From Rhodospirillales bacterium (GTDB lineage: Bacteria > Pseudomonadota > Alphaproteobacteria > Rhodospirillales > Casp-alpha2): a stretch of 64,000 nt of DNA. Position numbers and translations under genes: made by a program. The notes under the pieces are model-generated. The model was not told the origin of the DNA and searched no databases. It worked only from the letters and a program-made list of their open reading frames with translations. Below are positions 55,497-63,987 of this stretch, piece after piece (position 1 is the first letter of the stretch; each line of letters begins with the position of its first letter). The stretch is from positions 124,001-188,000 of the forward strand of contig JAEPMA010000007.1 in the NCBI GenBank assembly GCA_017644185.1. Reading direction: 5' to 3'.

Positions 55497-57836
55497 ATGT
55501 CCGAACAACCGCTCGGCAGCCCGGACGACGGCGCCGGCGCGCCGGCAGGGGGGCTGGAAAGCACGCCGGTTCGCGCCACCATTCCGGCCGACGAGGTCGG
55601 TAAGGTCACATTGTCGCCGACGGGCGACTTCGAGGCCGGCAGCCACCAGACGTTCACGCTGGTTTATACCGCAGGCAAGTTCGGCATCGACGATTCCGGA
55701 TCGATGCGGATTTGCTTCCGGTTCGCGAGCGACCAGACGCGGCCCCAGTTCGACGACCCGAAACGCCCGAACTTCACCACCGTAACCGCGTCGAACAACG
55801 CGGTGCTGCAGTATCACTACGACCCGAAGGGGAATGTCCGGCCCTGGGACCGGACCCTTTATATCAAGGTTGTGAAGGGCTTTCTGCGCGAAGGCGATAC
55901 CATCACGGTGGTGTTCGGCGATACGTCCCAGGGCTCGCCCGGCATGCGGCTGCAGACGTTCTGCGAGGAAACGTTCGAGTTCCACACCCTCGTTGATCCG
56001 ATCGCGACGTACTGCTATCAGCCCGTCCCCGATCAACCCGTCATCAGGATCGTGCCGGGCCAGCCGGAAAGTTATGTCTGTGTGATCCCGACGCTGATCG
56101 CGACGGGCGAGAAGTTCCCGCTGAAAATGAAGGGCGAGGACACGTGGGGCAATCCGTCCGATAAATGCGCGGCGACCTTCGACGTCCGGATTTCGGGCGA
56201 TGCGAAGATCGTGGGCTTGCCGGACAAAGTGACCTTCACGCCCGGCGAGTTCGCGAGCATCGTCGAAGGCCTTTCGATGCCGGATACCGGCGAGGCCGTG
56301 ATCGAACTTGTTGATGCGGATGGAAATGTGGCCGCGCGCTCCAACCCGATCCGCGCGATGGAGGCGCCCGAACTCAAGCACTATTGGGGCGATCTTCACG
56401 GACAGTCCGAAGAGACCATCGGCACCGGCAGTGCGGATGCGTATTTCGCCTATGCGCGCGACCGTGCCTTCGTCGATGCGACCGGGCATCAGGGGAACGA
56501 TTTCCAGATCACCACGCCCTTCTGGCACGAGCTCGACAGCCTTTGCGACAAGTATGACGAAGCGGGCAAGTTCATCGCCATTCCCGGCTATGAATGGTCG
56601 GGCAACACCGGGCTGGGGGGCGACCGGAATATCTACTTCCCGGAATCGGGCCGCACGCTTCGGCGCTCGTCGCACGCACTCGTCCAGGATCACAGCGACA
56701 TCGAAACCGATGCCAACAGCGCGCGCGAACTGTTCGATGCGCTGGCGGAAGGGAAGGAATGGGACGTCGTCGGTTACGCCCACTGCGGCGGGCGCTATGC
56801 CGATGTGAAGCTGGCGCATGACGGCCGCTTCGAGAAATCGATGGAAATCCATTCGTCCTGGGGCACCTTTGAATGGTTGGTGCAGGACGCTTTCGAAATG
56901 GGCTACCGGGTCGGCATCGTCGCAAATTCCGACGGTCACAAGGGCCGGCCCGGGGCGAGCTACCCGGGGGCGTCGTTGTTCGGCGCGGTGGGCGGGCTGA
57001 CCTGCTTCCTGACCCCGGAACTCAGCCGGGACGCGATTTTGGATTGCATGCGCAAGCGGCGGCACTACGGGACCACCGGCGGGCACGGTGGGCGCATGTA
57101 TATCGATGTGAAGGCGTCGTTCTCCGATTCCGCAACACTCTATCACGACGACCCCAAGATCGGCCCGGCCGAGGGGCATGCGTCAGACACCGCGCTGATG
57201 GGCGATATCGTGCATCTCCCTTCTGGTGAGGCGACGATCGATGTCGATATCTCGGGCGCCGCGCCGATCGAACGGGTCGATATCTTCAACGGTCTGGATC
57301 ATGTCGAAACCATCCGCCCCTACACCCCCGAAGACTGCACGAACCGCATCCGCGTGATGTGGGAAGGGGCGGAATACCGTGGGCGCTTCAGACAAGTGAT
57401 CTGGGACGGTGAAGCGCATCTCTCCGACAACAAGATCGTCGACGCCAAGCCCATCAACTTCTTCAACCGTGACAAGACACTGGATAAAACGTCGGAAACC
57501 TCGCTCGCCTGGCGGGCACTGACGACGGGGAACATCGGCGGCTTCGATATCTGGGTCGAGGATGCCTTCGGCGGCACCTTGAAAATCGAAACACCCTTGG
57601 TGAAGTGCGGCGTGCCGTTGGAAGAGATCGATATTAACGATGAGGTCTTCGACAAGTCGGACATCCTCCCCCGATACCTGAAGATTTTCCGGATGCCGGC
57701 GGAGAACCCGCACCGGCAAATGAGGTTCTCCCGGAAGATCGATCTGAAGAATGACGGCGACAACCCGATCTTCATTCGGGTCACACAGGAAGATGGGACC
57801 CTCGCCTGGACCAGCCCGATCTACATCTATCGCTGA
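55497..57836 (+). CDS. DUF3604 (PHP-like) domain protein
   Basis: The 779-residue protein has an N-terminal beta-rich region (about 1-290) and a metal-site region. The candidate metal motifs are DLHGQSEETIG, IPGYEWSG, YAHCGGRYAD, MEIHSSWG and NSDGHKGRPG, each with His, Asp or Glu spaced like PHP-type phosphoesterases; RRHYGTTGGHGG follows. The DUF3604 family is uncharacterised but linked with PHP metalloenzymes. No signal peptide is present. It lies after glpK without overlap, so a link to glycerol metabolism is not shown. Confidence 0.9.
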   Translation: MSEQPLGSPDDGAGAPAGGLESTPVRATIPADEVGKVTLSPTGDFEAGSHQTFTLVYTAGKFGIDDSGSMRICFRFASDQTRPQFDDPKRPNFTTVTASNNAVLQYHYDPKGNVRPWDRTLYIKVVKGFLREGDTITVVFGDTSQGSPGMRLQTFCEETFEFHTLVDPIATYCYQPVPDQPVIRIVPGQPESYVCVIPTLIATGEKFPLKMKGEDTWGNPSDKCAATFDVRISGDAKIVGLPDKVTFTPGEFASIVEGLSMPDTGEAVIELVDADGNVAARSNPIRAMEAPELKHYWGDLHGQSEETIGTGSADAYFAYARDRAFVDATGHQGNDFQITTPFWHELDSLCDKYDEAGKFIAIPGYEWSGNTGLGGDRNIYFPESGRTLRRSSHALVQDHSDIETDANSARELFDALAEGKEWDVVGYAHCGGRYADVKLAHDGRFEKSMEIHSSWGTFEWLVQDAFEMGYRVGIVANSDGHKGRPGASYPGASLFGAVGGLTCFLTPELSRDAILDCMRKRRHYGTTGGHGGRMYIDVKASFSDSATLYHDDPKIGPAEGHASDTALMGDIVHLPSGEATIDVDISGAAPIERVDIFNGLDHVETIRPYTPEDCTNRIRVMWEGAEYRGRFRQVIWDGEAHLSDNKIVDAKPINFFNRDKTLDKTSETSLAWRALTTGNIGGFDIWVEDAFGGTLKIETPLVKCGVPLEEIDINDEVFDKSDILPRYLKIFRMPAENPHRQMRFSRKIDLKNDGDNPIFIRVTQEDGTLAWTSPIYIYR

Positions 57837-57930
57837 ATTGCGGTGGAAAATCCGGGGCGCGCGGAGTAGGTTCCTGCCAACACCGGCTTGGGCCGGCACC
57901 GGATTTATGTAAGAGGGTACGTTCGACGCC

Positions 57931-59694
57931 ATGAAAGCTTCGCAAATCGGCATTCAAGTTCTTCGTGAAATGCCAGCCGACGCCGACGACATCGCGCAGG
58001 CGTGGCTGCTCAGGGGCAGCTATCTGCACCAGCACGCGGCCGGGATTTACTGCGTCGCGGGGCTCATGTACCGGGTCGAAGACAAGGTTTCCAGGATCAT
58101 CTCCGAGGAGATCACCCGTTACGGGGGGATGCAGGTGCGCCTGCCGATCCTGCAAAGTGCGGAAATCTGGCAGAAGACCGGCCGCTGGGCGGTTTACGAG
58201 CACGCTAACCTGATGTTCCAGTCGAGAGACAGGAAAGAGCGTCTGTTCGGCCTTAGCCCGACGGCGGAAGAAGTGGTCTGCGATCTTGGAAAAAGCCTGA
58301 TCAAGAGCCCGGCGCAACTGCCGCTCAATCTGTTTCAGCAGAACTTGAAGTTCCGTGACGAGTTGCGCCCCCGTTCGGGCCTGCTCAGGTCCCGCGAATT
58401 CATCATGATGGACGCCTATTCGTTCGACATCGATGAAGAGGGTCTCGACCTCGCGTATCGGAAAATGCGTCAGGCCTATCACGCGATCTATAAGAAATTG
58501 GGCTTCGACTACATCGTCGTGCAGGCCGATTCAGGCGCCATCGGCGGGTCGGCTTCGGAGGAATTCATGGCGGTGTCGGAGGCAGGGGAGGATACGCTCC
58601 TTTATACTGACAGCTACGCCGCCAACGTCGAGCGTGCCATCGCCGACGCGCCCGCGCCCGAGAAAGCCGAAGACGGCGAGATGGAGATCATCGACACGCC
58701 CGACAGCGAGACGATCAAGAAGGTCGCCGATTTCGTCGGCGTGCATCCGTCGGCGGTTCTTAAAACATTGGTCTTCGATCTGGTTTATCAGGAGAAGGTG
58801 GAGCAGGTCGTGGTCCTGATCCGCGGCGATTGCGACGTCAACGCGGTCAAGCTTGGGAATCACTTCGGCGCCATCGCGGCACAGCCCTCCGACGCGGGAA
58901 CTGTCGAAAAAGTCGCCGGTTGCCCGCCCGGTTACGTCGGGCCGATCAACATCAAGGCGGGCGCGAAGATGATCGCGGACCGGACCATCGAAGGGCTGAC
59001 CAGCCTGGTTTCCGGGTGCTGCGAGCCAGACCGCCACGCGATCCGGGTCAAGCCGGGCCGCGACTTCGACATGCCGGACGTTGTTGATGTGCGGATGGCG
59101 AACCAGGGCGAGATCGCGCCTGATGGGAAGCCGTTGCAGCAGTGCCGGGGCATCGAGATCGGTCACGTGTTCAAACTCGGTACCAAGTATTCCGAGCCCC
59201 TCAACGCCGGCGTTACCGACGCCAACCAGCAGTTCCGTCATTTCCAGATGGGCTGTTACGGGATCGGCACGACACGCATCCTGCAAACCCTCGTCGATCA
59301 GAACAACGACAAGGAAGCGGGTATCAAGTGGCCGGTGATTATCGCACCTTTCCACGCGCACTTGATTCCGGTGAAGGCCGACAACGAAGAGATGATGAGC
59401 GCCGCCGAAGACATGGGCGAGAAGCTCGAGGCGTTGGGTTGCGAATGCATCGTCGACGACAGAAAGGGTTCTATCGGTTCCAAATTGAAGGATTCGGATA
59501 TTCTGGGCATGCCGCTTCGCGTCGTGTTCGGCCGCGATCTCGCGGACGGCAAGGTGGAAATCTACAACCGCCTGACCGATGAAAAAGACATCGTCCCGAT
59601 CGCCGATGCCATCGAAAAATTGTCGGGTTTCGTCCGTGACGAGATCGCGGCCGCAAACGCACGCCGCGACGCGGTGGTCGCCGAAGGGGTCTGA
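57931..59694 (+). CDS. proS: Prolyl-tRNA synthetase, long bacterial form with editing insertion
   Basis: The 587-residue class II synthetase has motif 2 (KFRDELRPRSGLLRSREFIMMDAYSF), motif 3 (QMGCYGIGTTRILQTLV), and the anticodon-binding C-terminal domain (about 480-587). Between motifs 2 and 3, about 230-400, lies an insertion (IIDTPDSETIKKVADFVGVHPSAVLKT ... GCPPGYVGPINI) that matches the YbaK-like editing domain of E. coli ProRS, which clears mischarged Ala-tRNA(Pro). Many alphaproteobacteria use a shorter ProRS without it. Whether this is the only ProRS here cannot be seen from the window. Confidence 0.93.
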   Translation: MKASQIGIQVLREMPADADDIAQAWLLRGSYLHQHAAGIYCVAGLMYRVEDKVSRIISEEITRYGGMQVRLPILQSAEIWQKTGRWAVYEHANLMFQSRDRKERLFGLSPTAEEVVCDLGKSLIKSPAQLPLNLFQQNLKFRDELRPRSGLLRSREFIMMDAYSFDIDEEGLDLAYRKMRQAYHAIYKKLGFDYIVVQADSGAIGGSASEEFMAVSEAGEDTLLYTDSYAANVERAIADAPAPEKAEDGEMEIIDTPDSETIKKVADFVGVHPSAVLKTLVFDLVYQEKVEQVVVLIRGDCDVNAVKLGNHFGAIAAQPSDAGTVEKVAGCPPGYVGPINIKAGAKMIADRTIEGLTSLVSGCCEPDRHAIRVKPGRDFDMPDVVDVRMANQGEIAPDGKPLQQCRGIEIGHVFKLGTKYSEPLNAGVTDANQQFRHFQMGCYGIGTTRILQTLVDQNNDKEAGIKWPVIIAPFHAHLIPVKADNEEMMSAAEDMGEKLEALGCECIVDDRKGSIGSKLKDSDILGMPLRVVFGRDLADGKVEIYNRLTDEKDIVPIADAIEKLSGFVRDEIAAANARRDAVVAEGV

Positions 59695-59712
59695 CACGGC
59701 TTCAATGCATGG

Positions 59713-59838
59713 CCTCATCCTTCGAGACGCGGCTGCGCCGCTCCTCAGGATGAGGTTGCCTTAAGAAAGACCGCTTCATGCTGAGGGCAAACACCGCCTC
59801 ATGCTGAGGAGGATGCTTAGCATCCGTCTCGAAGCATG
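59713..59838. repeat. Dispersed CTCATCCTTCGAGACGC-type intergenic repeat
   Basis: CCTCATCCT (59713-59721) pairs with AGGATGAGG (59747-59755), enclosing TTCGAGACGCGG. The remainder (to 59838) contains further copies of CATGCTGAGG and the arm GTCTCGAAGCATG. This is a well-known type of repeat in alphaproteobacterial intergenic DNA. It lies between convergent proS and the LLM oxidoreductase gene. Confidence 0.8.
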
Positions 59839-59857
59839 GGCGCCGCAATGAAGCCCC

Positions 59858-60865
59858 TCAGGTTGCCTGCTTCGCCTCGGCCAGCAATCGGTACGAGTTC
59901 CGCCGGTCTTTTTGGGCGTGGGTCCAGGTCAGGACGACGACTTCGTCGATCCCGTAGCTTCCGGCCAAGTTCGACAGCTGCTCATAAACCGTCTTGCCGG
60001 TGCCGATGATGGCGCCGGCGCGCAGTTCGGCGATGCGGGCCTTCTCACCCGCCGAATAATCGAAATCCTTGATCGCGTCGGGGGACTGGATCGGGCGTAG
60101 GTCGCCCATATCCCTGCGAACCTTCCAGTGCGCGCGGGTGGTGCAGAGACGTTCGGCATCTTCGTCCGTTTCGGCGGCGAGTGCCCAGACGCACACGTTG
60201 GCGATCGGTTCGGGAAAGCGCTCGCTGGGCTGATAGTTGTCCCGGTAGATCTGGAACGCCCGTTCGACCCCCCTTCCATCGGTGATGAAATGCGCGAAAC
60301 AATACGGGATGCCGAAGTGCGCCGCGACCTGCGCGCCGTAATCCGATGTGCCGAGCATCCAAATCTCCGGTGATGTGTCGCTCATCGGTTTGGCGACAAG
60401 CCCGTTGAAGGGATGACCGGTCAAAAGCGGCTGGCCCGACACCCACGCCATCAGATCGCGGACGTTGGCGGGAAAGTGCTCAGCATCTTCATGCGCATTT
60501 GGGTTTAAGGCGAACGCTGTTTTGCCGTCGGAACCGGGCGCGCGGCCGAGGCCGAGGTCGATGCGTCCGGGCGCGAGCGCTTCGAGTACCCGGAACTGCT
60601 CCGCAACCTTGAGCGGCGCATAGTGCGGCAACATCACGCCGGCACTGCCGATGCGGATGCTCGACGTCACTTGCGCGATGGCTGCCATTAAAATCTCGGG
60701 CGCCGTCCCCAGGATGGTCGGATGGTTGTGATGCTCCGACACCCAGAAGCGCTGGTAGCCGAGGTCTTCGCAGTATTTCGCAAGCTCGACGGTGTCCCGG
60801 ATCGCTTGTGGTTCGGGAACGCCGTCGGCTGCCGTCGATTGATCGAGAACCGAAAGCTGAACCAT
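59858..60865 (-). CDS. LLM-class flavin-dependent oxidoreductase (MsnO8-type)
   Basis: The 335-residue protein is a luciferase-like monooxygenase: SVLDQSTAADG, LGYQRFWVSEHHNHPTILG, and SIRIGSAGVMLPHYAPLKVAEQF are the standard landmarks. The N-terminus resembles the MsnO8/YhbW branch. It uses reduced flavin and oxygen, substrate unknown. Its ATG shares one base with the stop of the preceding gene (TGATG), so translation is coupled to the carboxymuconolactone decarboxylase-like gene. Confidence 0.9.
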   Translation of the reverse strand: MVQLSVLDQSTAADGVPEPQAIRDTVELAKYCEDLGYQRFWVSEHHNHPTILGTAPEILMAAIAQVTSSIRIGSAGVMLPHYAPLKVAEQFRVLEALAPGRIDLGLGRAPGSDGKTAFALNPNAHEDAEHFPANVRDLMAWVSGQPLLTGHPFNGLVAKPMSDTSPEIWMLGTSDYGAQVAAHFGIPYCFAHFITDGRGVERAFQIYRDNYQPSERFPEPIANVCVWALAAETDEDAERLCTTRAHWKVRRDMGDLRPIQSPDAIKDFDYSAGEKARIAELRAGAIIGTGKTVYEQLSNLAGSYGIDEVVVLTWTHAQKDRRNSYRLLAEAKQAT

Positions 60866-61248
60866 CAGCCCTCCGCGTCCACGGCTTCGAAGACTTCCTT
60901 CGCTTTGCGCATGCTGTCCAAGGCGGCCGGCAGGCCGCAGTAAATGGCGGTCTGCAGAATGGCCTCGACGATCTCTTCACGGGTGATGCCGTTGTTCAGT
61001 GCGCCACGCAGATGCACCTGCAATTCATGCGGGCGGTTGAGAGCCGTAAGCATTGCGATATTCATGAAGCTGCGCGTCTTGCGTTCGAGCCCGGGACGGG
61101 TCCAGCACGCCCCCCAACCGTATTCGTTGACCAGATCCTGGAGCGGTTTGGTGAGGTCGTCGCTGTTCGCCAGCGCACGATCGACATAGTCGTCACCGAG
61201 TACTTCCCGGCGGACCTTCATTCCGGCGTCGTATTGTTCCTTGTTCAT
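60865..61248 (-). CDS. Carboxymuconolactone decarboxylase-family protein
   Basis: From the ATG at 61248 (AGGGAGGCATTT upstream) the product has 127 residues, the PcaC length. It has the family helices RKTRSFMNIAMLTALNRPHELQVHLRGALNNG and ITREEIVEAILQTAIYCGLPAAL, where HLRGALNNGIT holds the conserved His. True PcaC decarboxylates gamma-carboxymuconolactone; many relatives are peroxidases or have unknown roles, and no other pca genes are here. The frame extends upstream to 61425 without support. Confidence 0.88.
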   Translation of the reverse strand: MNKEQYDAGMKVRREVLGDDYVDRALANSDDLTKPLQDLVNEYGWGACWTRPGLERKTRSFMNIAMLTALNRPHELQVHLRGALNNGITREEIVEAILQTAIYCGLPAALDSMRKAKEVFEAVDAEG

Positions 61249-61337
61249 AAATGCCTCCCTAAGTTCAGTTGATTGCCGGAGAGCATACCCGACGCATCCG
61301 GCCGGGCAAGGGAGGGCGGGGATGAACAGAATTTCCG

Positions 61338-62369
61338 TCAGCGACCCGGTGGCGCAGTCGTGCCGCGGACCATGATGTCGGTTGGGAGTTCGTTGTGGGT
61401 TGGAGGCGTCTCCCCCTCGATACAAGCGAGAAGGTACTGCGCCGCGCTGACCCCCATGCGGCGGCTGGGGACGTGGACGGTGGTGAGGCCGGGGGAGAAG
61501 TGCTCCGCTAACGGGAGGTTGTCGAAGCCGACGATGGAGACGTCGTCAGGCACGCGAATGTTCATGTGCTGCGCTTCCAGTAACGCCCCAATGGCGAGCA
61601 CGTCGTTGCCGCAGAAAATCGCGGTTGGGCGTTTCGACTTCGGAAGGGTCATCAACTCACGGAACCCGTCTCTTCCCTCGCCGACGTCATACGGTTTTTC
61701 GATCAGGCAATGGTCCTGGAGTTTGAGCCGTCGTGATTTCAGTGCGGCCCTGACACCGACGATACGTTCCCGGGCCCGGTCATTCCCCTCGGTGATCCCT
61801 GCAATGACACCGATGCGCTTGTGACCGAGCTCGAGCAGGTGTTCCGTGATGCGTCTGGCCGCGTCCGCATTGTCGAACCCGACACACGGGTAAAGCGCGT
61901 TCTCGGTGTAGGTCCAGGTCGTGATGAAGGGGCAGTGCTGACGCTCAAGCATATTCAATGTGTCTGCATCGTGATCGCGGCCGACGAGGATCATGCCGTC
62001 GACGCCGCGTTCGATCAGGGCCTTCACTTGTTCATATTCATGCTGCAGGTCGTAGTTGGTGACGGCGAGAAGAAGGGTGTACCCGGTTCCGGCGAGGTAG
62101 TTTTCGACGGCGTCGACGCCACTTGCAAAGATCGCGCTCTCGAGTGTCGGAATGACCGCGCCGATGGTGAACGAGCGTGAAGAGGCCAGCGCGCGGGCGG
62201 CGCCGTGGCGGACATAACCGAGTGCGCGAATCTGCGCTTCGACCCTCTCGCGCATGGCTGGGCGAACGTCTGCGGGACTGTTGAGCACCCGGGAGACGGT
62301 CGCCGTCGATACACCCGCCGCCGCGGCGATGTCTTGAAGGTTGGGTGTATTCGAGGGCTTCTCAGGCAT
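61338..62369 (-). CDS. LacI-family transcriptional regulator
   Basis: The 343-residue repressor has an N-terminal helix-turn-helix (LQDIAAAAGVSTATVSRVLNSP, about 11-32) and a periplasmic-binding-type effector domain (FTIGAVIPTLESAIFASGVDAVENYL; IFCGNDVLAIGALLEA; SIVGFDNLPLAEHFSPGLTTVHVP). A perfect palindromic operator lies 62 bases before its start, so it likely represses its own gene and the divergent TRAP genes, with the imported acid or a derivative as inducer. Confidence 0.93.
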   Translation of the reverse strand: MPEKPSNTPNLQDIAAAAGVSTATVSRVLNSPADVRPAMRERVEAQIRALGYVRHGAARALASSRSFTIGAVIPTLESAIFASGVDAVENYLAGTGYTLLLAVTNYDLQHEYEQVKALIERGVDGMILVGRDHDADTLNMLERQHCPFITTWTYTENALYPCVGFDNADAARRITEHLLELGHKRIGVIAGITEGNDRARERIVGVRAALKSRRLKLQDHCLIEKPYDVGEGRDGFRELMTLPKSKRPTAIFCGNDVLAIGALLEAQHMNIRVPDDVSIVGFDNLPLAEHFSPGLTTVHVPSRRMGVSAAQYLLACIEGETPPTHNELPTDIMVRGTTAPPGR

Positions 62370-62430
62370 GGGTAAGGGCCGGTTATTTTAAACGGCATTG
62401 ACTCAAAAACAGGACGATGCGATCCTTTAT

Positions 62431-62450
62431 AAATGTAAGCGCTTACATTT
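62431..62450. promoter_or_regulatory. Perfect palindromic LacI-family operator
   Basis: AAATGTAAGC (62431-62440) is followed directly by GCTTACATTT (62441-62450), a perfect 20-base palindrome with the TGTAAGCGCTTACA core usual for LacI-family repressors. It sits between the LacI gene and dctP. I infer binding by the LacI protein encoded at 61338-62369. Confidence 0.85.
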
Positions 62451-62489
62451 TAGATCAAGATAAATTTTGCGCGGTGAACAGAAGCATGC

Positions 62490-62520
62490 AATAATGAGAT
62501 ATATAGTCTCATTATTGAGA
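62490..62520 (+). promoter_or_regulatory. Alternating inverted repeats before the TRAP gene
   Basis: AATAATGAGA (62490-62499) pairs perfectly with TCTCATTATT (62507-62516). TCTCA (62507-62511) could also pair with a second TGAGA (62516-62520), so two structures compete. TTTTAAT follows. It may be an attenuator or a second operator in the 412-base non-coding stretch 62370-62781. Beyond it, 62521-62781 holds two short overlapping open frames that lack support, and TTTGGAGGAG before dctP. Confidence 0.4.
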
Positions 62521-62781
62521 TTTTAATAAAAAGAAGTGGTCAACGCTCGATCGAAATCCCCGGGAACGGGGTGAGTTGGGAGGCTCAATGTCGGGGCGTG
62601 GACTCACGTACCTTTCTGATGATGGTGTCGGCGAAAGGCCGGAACTGTCTGTTGCTGCCCGCATTCGGCATTCGTTTCTCCGATCCAATCCCCTGTTTGA
62701 CCAAATCCCGCGCAGGCCCGGGTCCAGCCTCTCTGCGCAATTGGCGGAACCAAAAACGACATCATTTGGAGGAGACGTTCC

Positions 62782-63897
62782 ATGTTTCGTGTAAGTAAAA
62801 CCATTAAGGGACTGTGCGCCGCGGCCATCGCGGCGGCGTTTGTCTCGGCGCCGGGTATCGCCGACGCCAAGACCAAGATCCGAGTCCAGTCGGTGATCCC
62901 GGCTAAGGCCGACGAAGTTTTCATGCTTGAAGACTTCGCCAGCGACGTGAAAGCGTTGACCAACGGTTCGGTTGAAATCGAAGTGCTGCCCGCTGGCGCC
63001 GTCGTCGGTGTGAAAGAGACGCTCGATGCCGTTGATAGCGGTTTGCTCGAGGGCGGATTCGCCTGGACCCATTACTGGTCCGGTAAGCATCCCGCGGCGA
63101 TGCTGTTCGGCTCGCCGGTTGCGGGTGCGGGTGTCGGCATCGACAACATCGCCTTTGTTTCCTGGTTCCAGTATGGCGGCGGTAAAGAACTGTACGACCA
63201 ACTCTGGAAGGAGATGGGTGTCAACGTGAAGGGCTTCATGCTGCAGCCTGTTGGCCCCGAGGCGCTGGGTTGGTTCAAAGAGCCGATCACGTCGATGGAC
63301 GACTTCCGTAAATACCGCTTCCGCACGCCGCCGGGCATCCCGGGCCAAACCTACAAAGACATCGGCGTCGCGTCGGTGGCCATGGGTGGCGGCGACATTC
63401 TGCCGGCGCTTGAAAAAGGCACGATCGACGCCGCCGAATGGTGCTGCCCGAAACCGGACAGCGTGTTCGGTTTCCAGAAAGTGCTTAAGCACTACTATCT
63501 GCAAGGCCTGCACCAGGTCGTCGTCAACGCCGACATGTACATCAATGGCGACGTCTACAACAAACTCACGGATCACGAAAAGAAAGCCCTCGAAGTTGCA
63601 GCCAACGCATCGCTCTCGAAGGCTATGTCTTATCGGATTTATGAGAACGGTAAGGCCCTCAAGGACCTGACCGAAAATCATGGCGTGATCCTGCACGATA
63701 CGCCGGCCGACTATTTCCCGGCGTACATGAACGCAGCGAAAGCCGCTCTTGAAAAGAACGCGGCTGAAAACGCGTTCTTCAAGAAGGTCTGGGACTCGCA
63801 GAAAGAGTTCGCCACGATCGCCGTGCCGTTCTGGGCCGGTGCTCAGGCGTCGAACGCCAGCCTCGGCAAGGCGTTCGCCGATACCCTGAAGAAGTAA
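62782..63897 (+). CDS. TRAP transporter substrate-binding protein (TakP-like)
   Basis: The 371-residue protein has a Sec signal (MFRVSKTIKGLCAAAIAAAF, cleavage after IADA). It shares with alpha-keto-acid binders such as TakP the layout ending in FRTPPGIPGQ and ILPALEKGTIDAAEWCCPKPD, the segment holding the carboxylate-binding Arg and the Trp; I rate this as a family resemblance. The ligand could be a 2-oxo acid or similar. GGAGGAG precedes the ATG by 7 bases. It begins a TRAP operon cut off by the window end. Confidence 0.9.
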   Translation: MFRVSKTIKGLCAAAIAAAFVSAPGIADAKTKIRVQSVIPAKADEVFMLEDFASDVKALTNGSVEIEVLPAGAVVGVKETLDAVDSGLLEGGFAWTHYWSGKHPAAMLFGSPVAGAGVGIDNIAFVSWFQYGGGKELYDQLWKEMGVNVKGFMLQPVGPEALGWFKEPITSMDDFRKYRFRTPPGIPGQTYKDIGVASVAMGGGDILPALEKGTIDAAEWCCPKPDSVFGFQKVLKHYYLQGLHQVVVNADMYINGDVYNKLTDHEKKALEVAANASLSKAMSYRIYENGKALKDLTENHGVILHDTPADYFPAYMNAAKAALEKNAAENAFFKKVWDSQKEFATIAVPFWAGAQASNASLGKAFADTLKK

Positions 63898-63905
63898 GAC
63901 CAATT

Positions 63906-63936
63906 GGAAGGCGGCGCCGATGAGGCACCGCCTTCC
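63906..63936 (+). terminator. Hairpin after the second dctP gene
   Basis: GGAAGGCGG (63906-63914) pairs perfectly with CCGCCTTCC (63928-63936), followed by TCTTAATTTATTT. A partial terminator or message-stabilising hairpin here would favour more binding protein than permease, as in the first TRAP region. Confidence 0.75.
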
Positions 63937-63987
63937 TCTTAATTTATTTCGTGAAGAAAGTGCCGATTTAATCGGGTGGGGGGCGTT

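Noticed and set aside
62571..62798. Two overlapping short open frames in the leader of the second dctP
   Set aside because: They overlap each other and the real gene, lack good ribosome-binding sites, and their residue content looks random.
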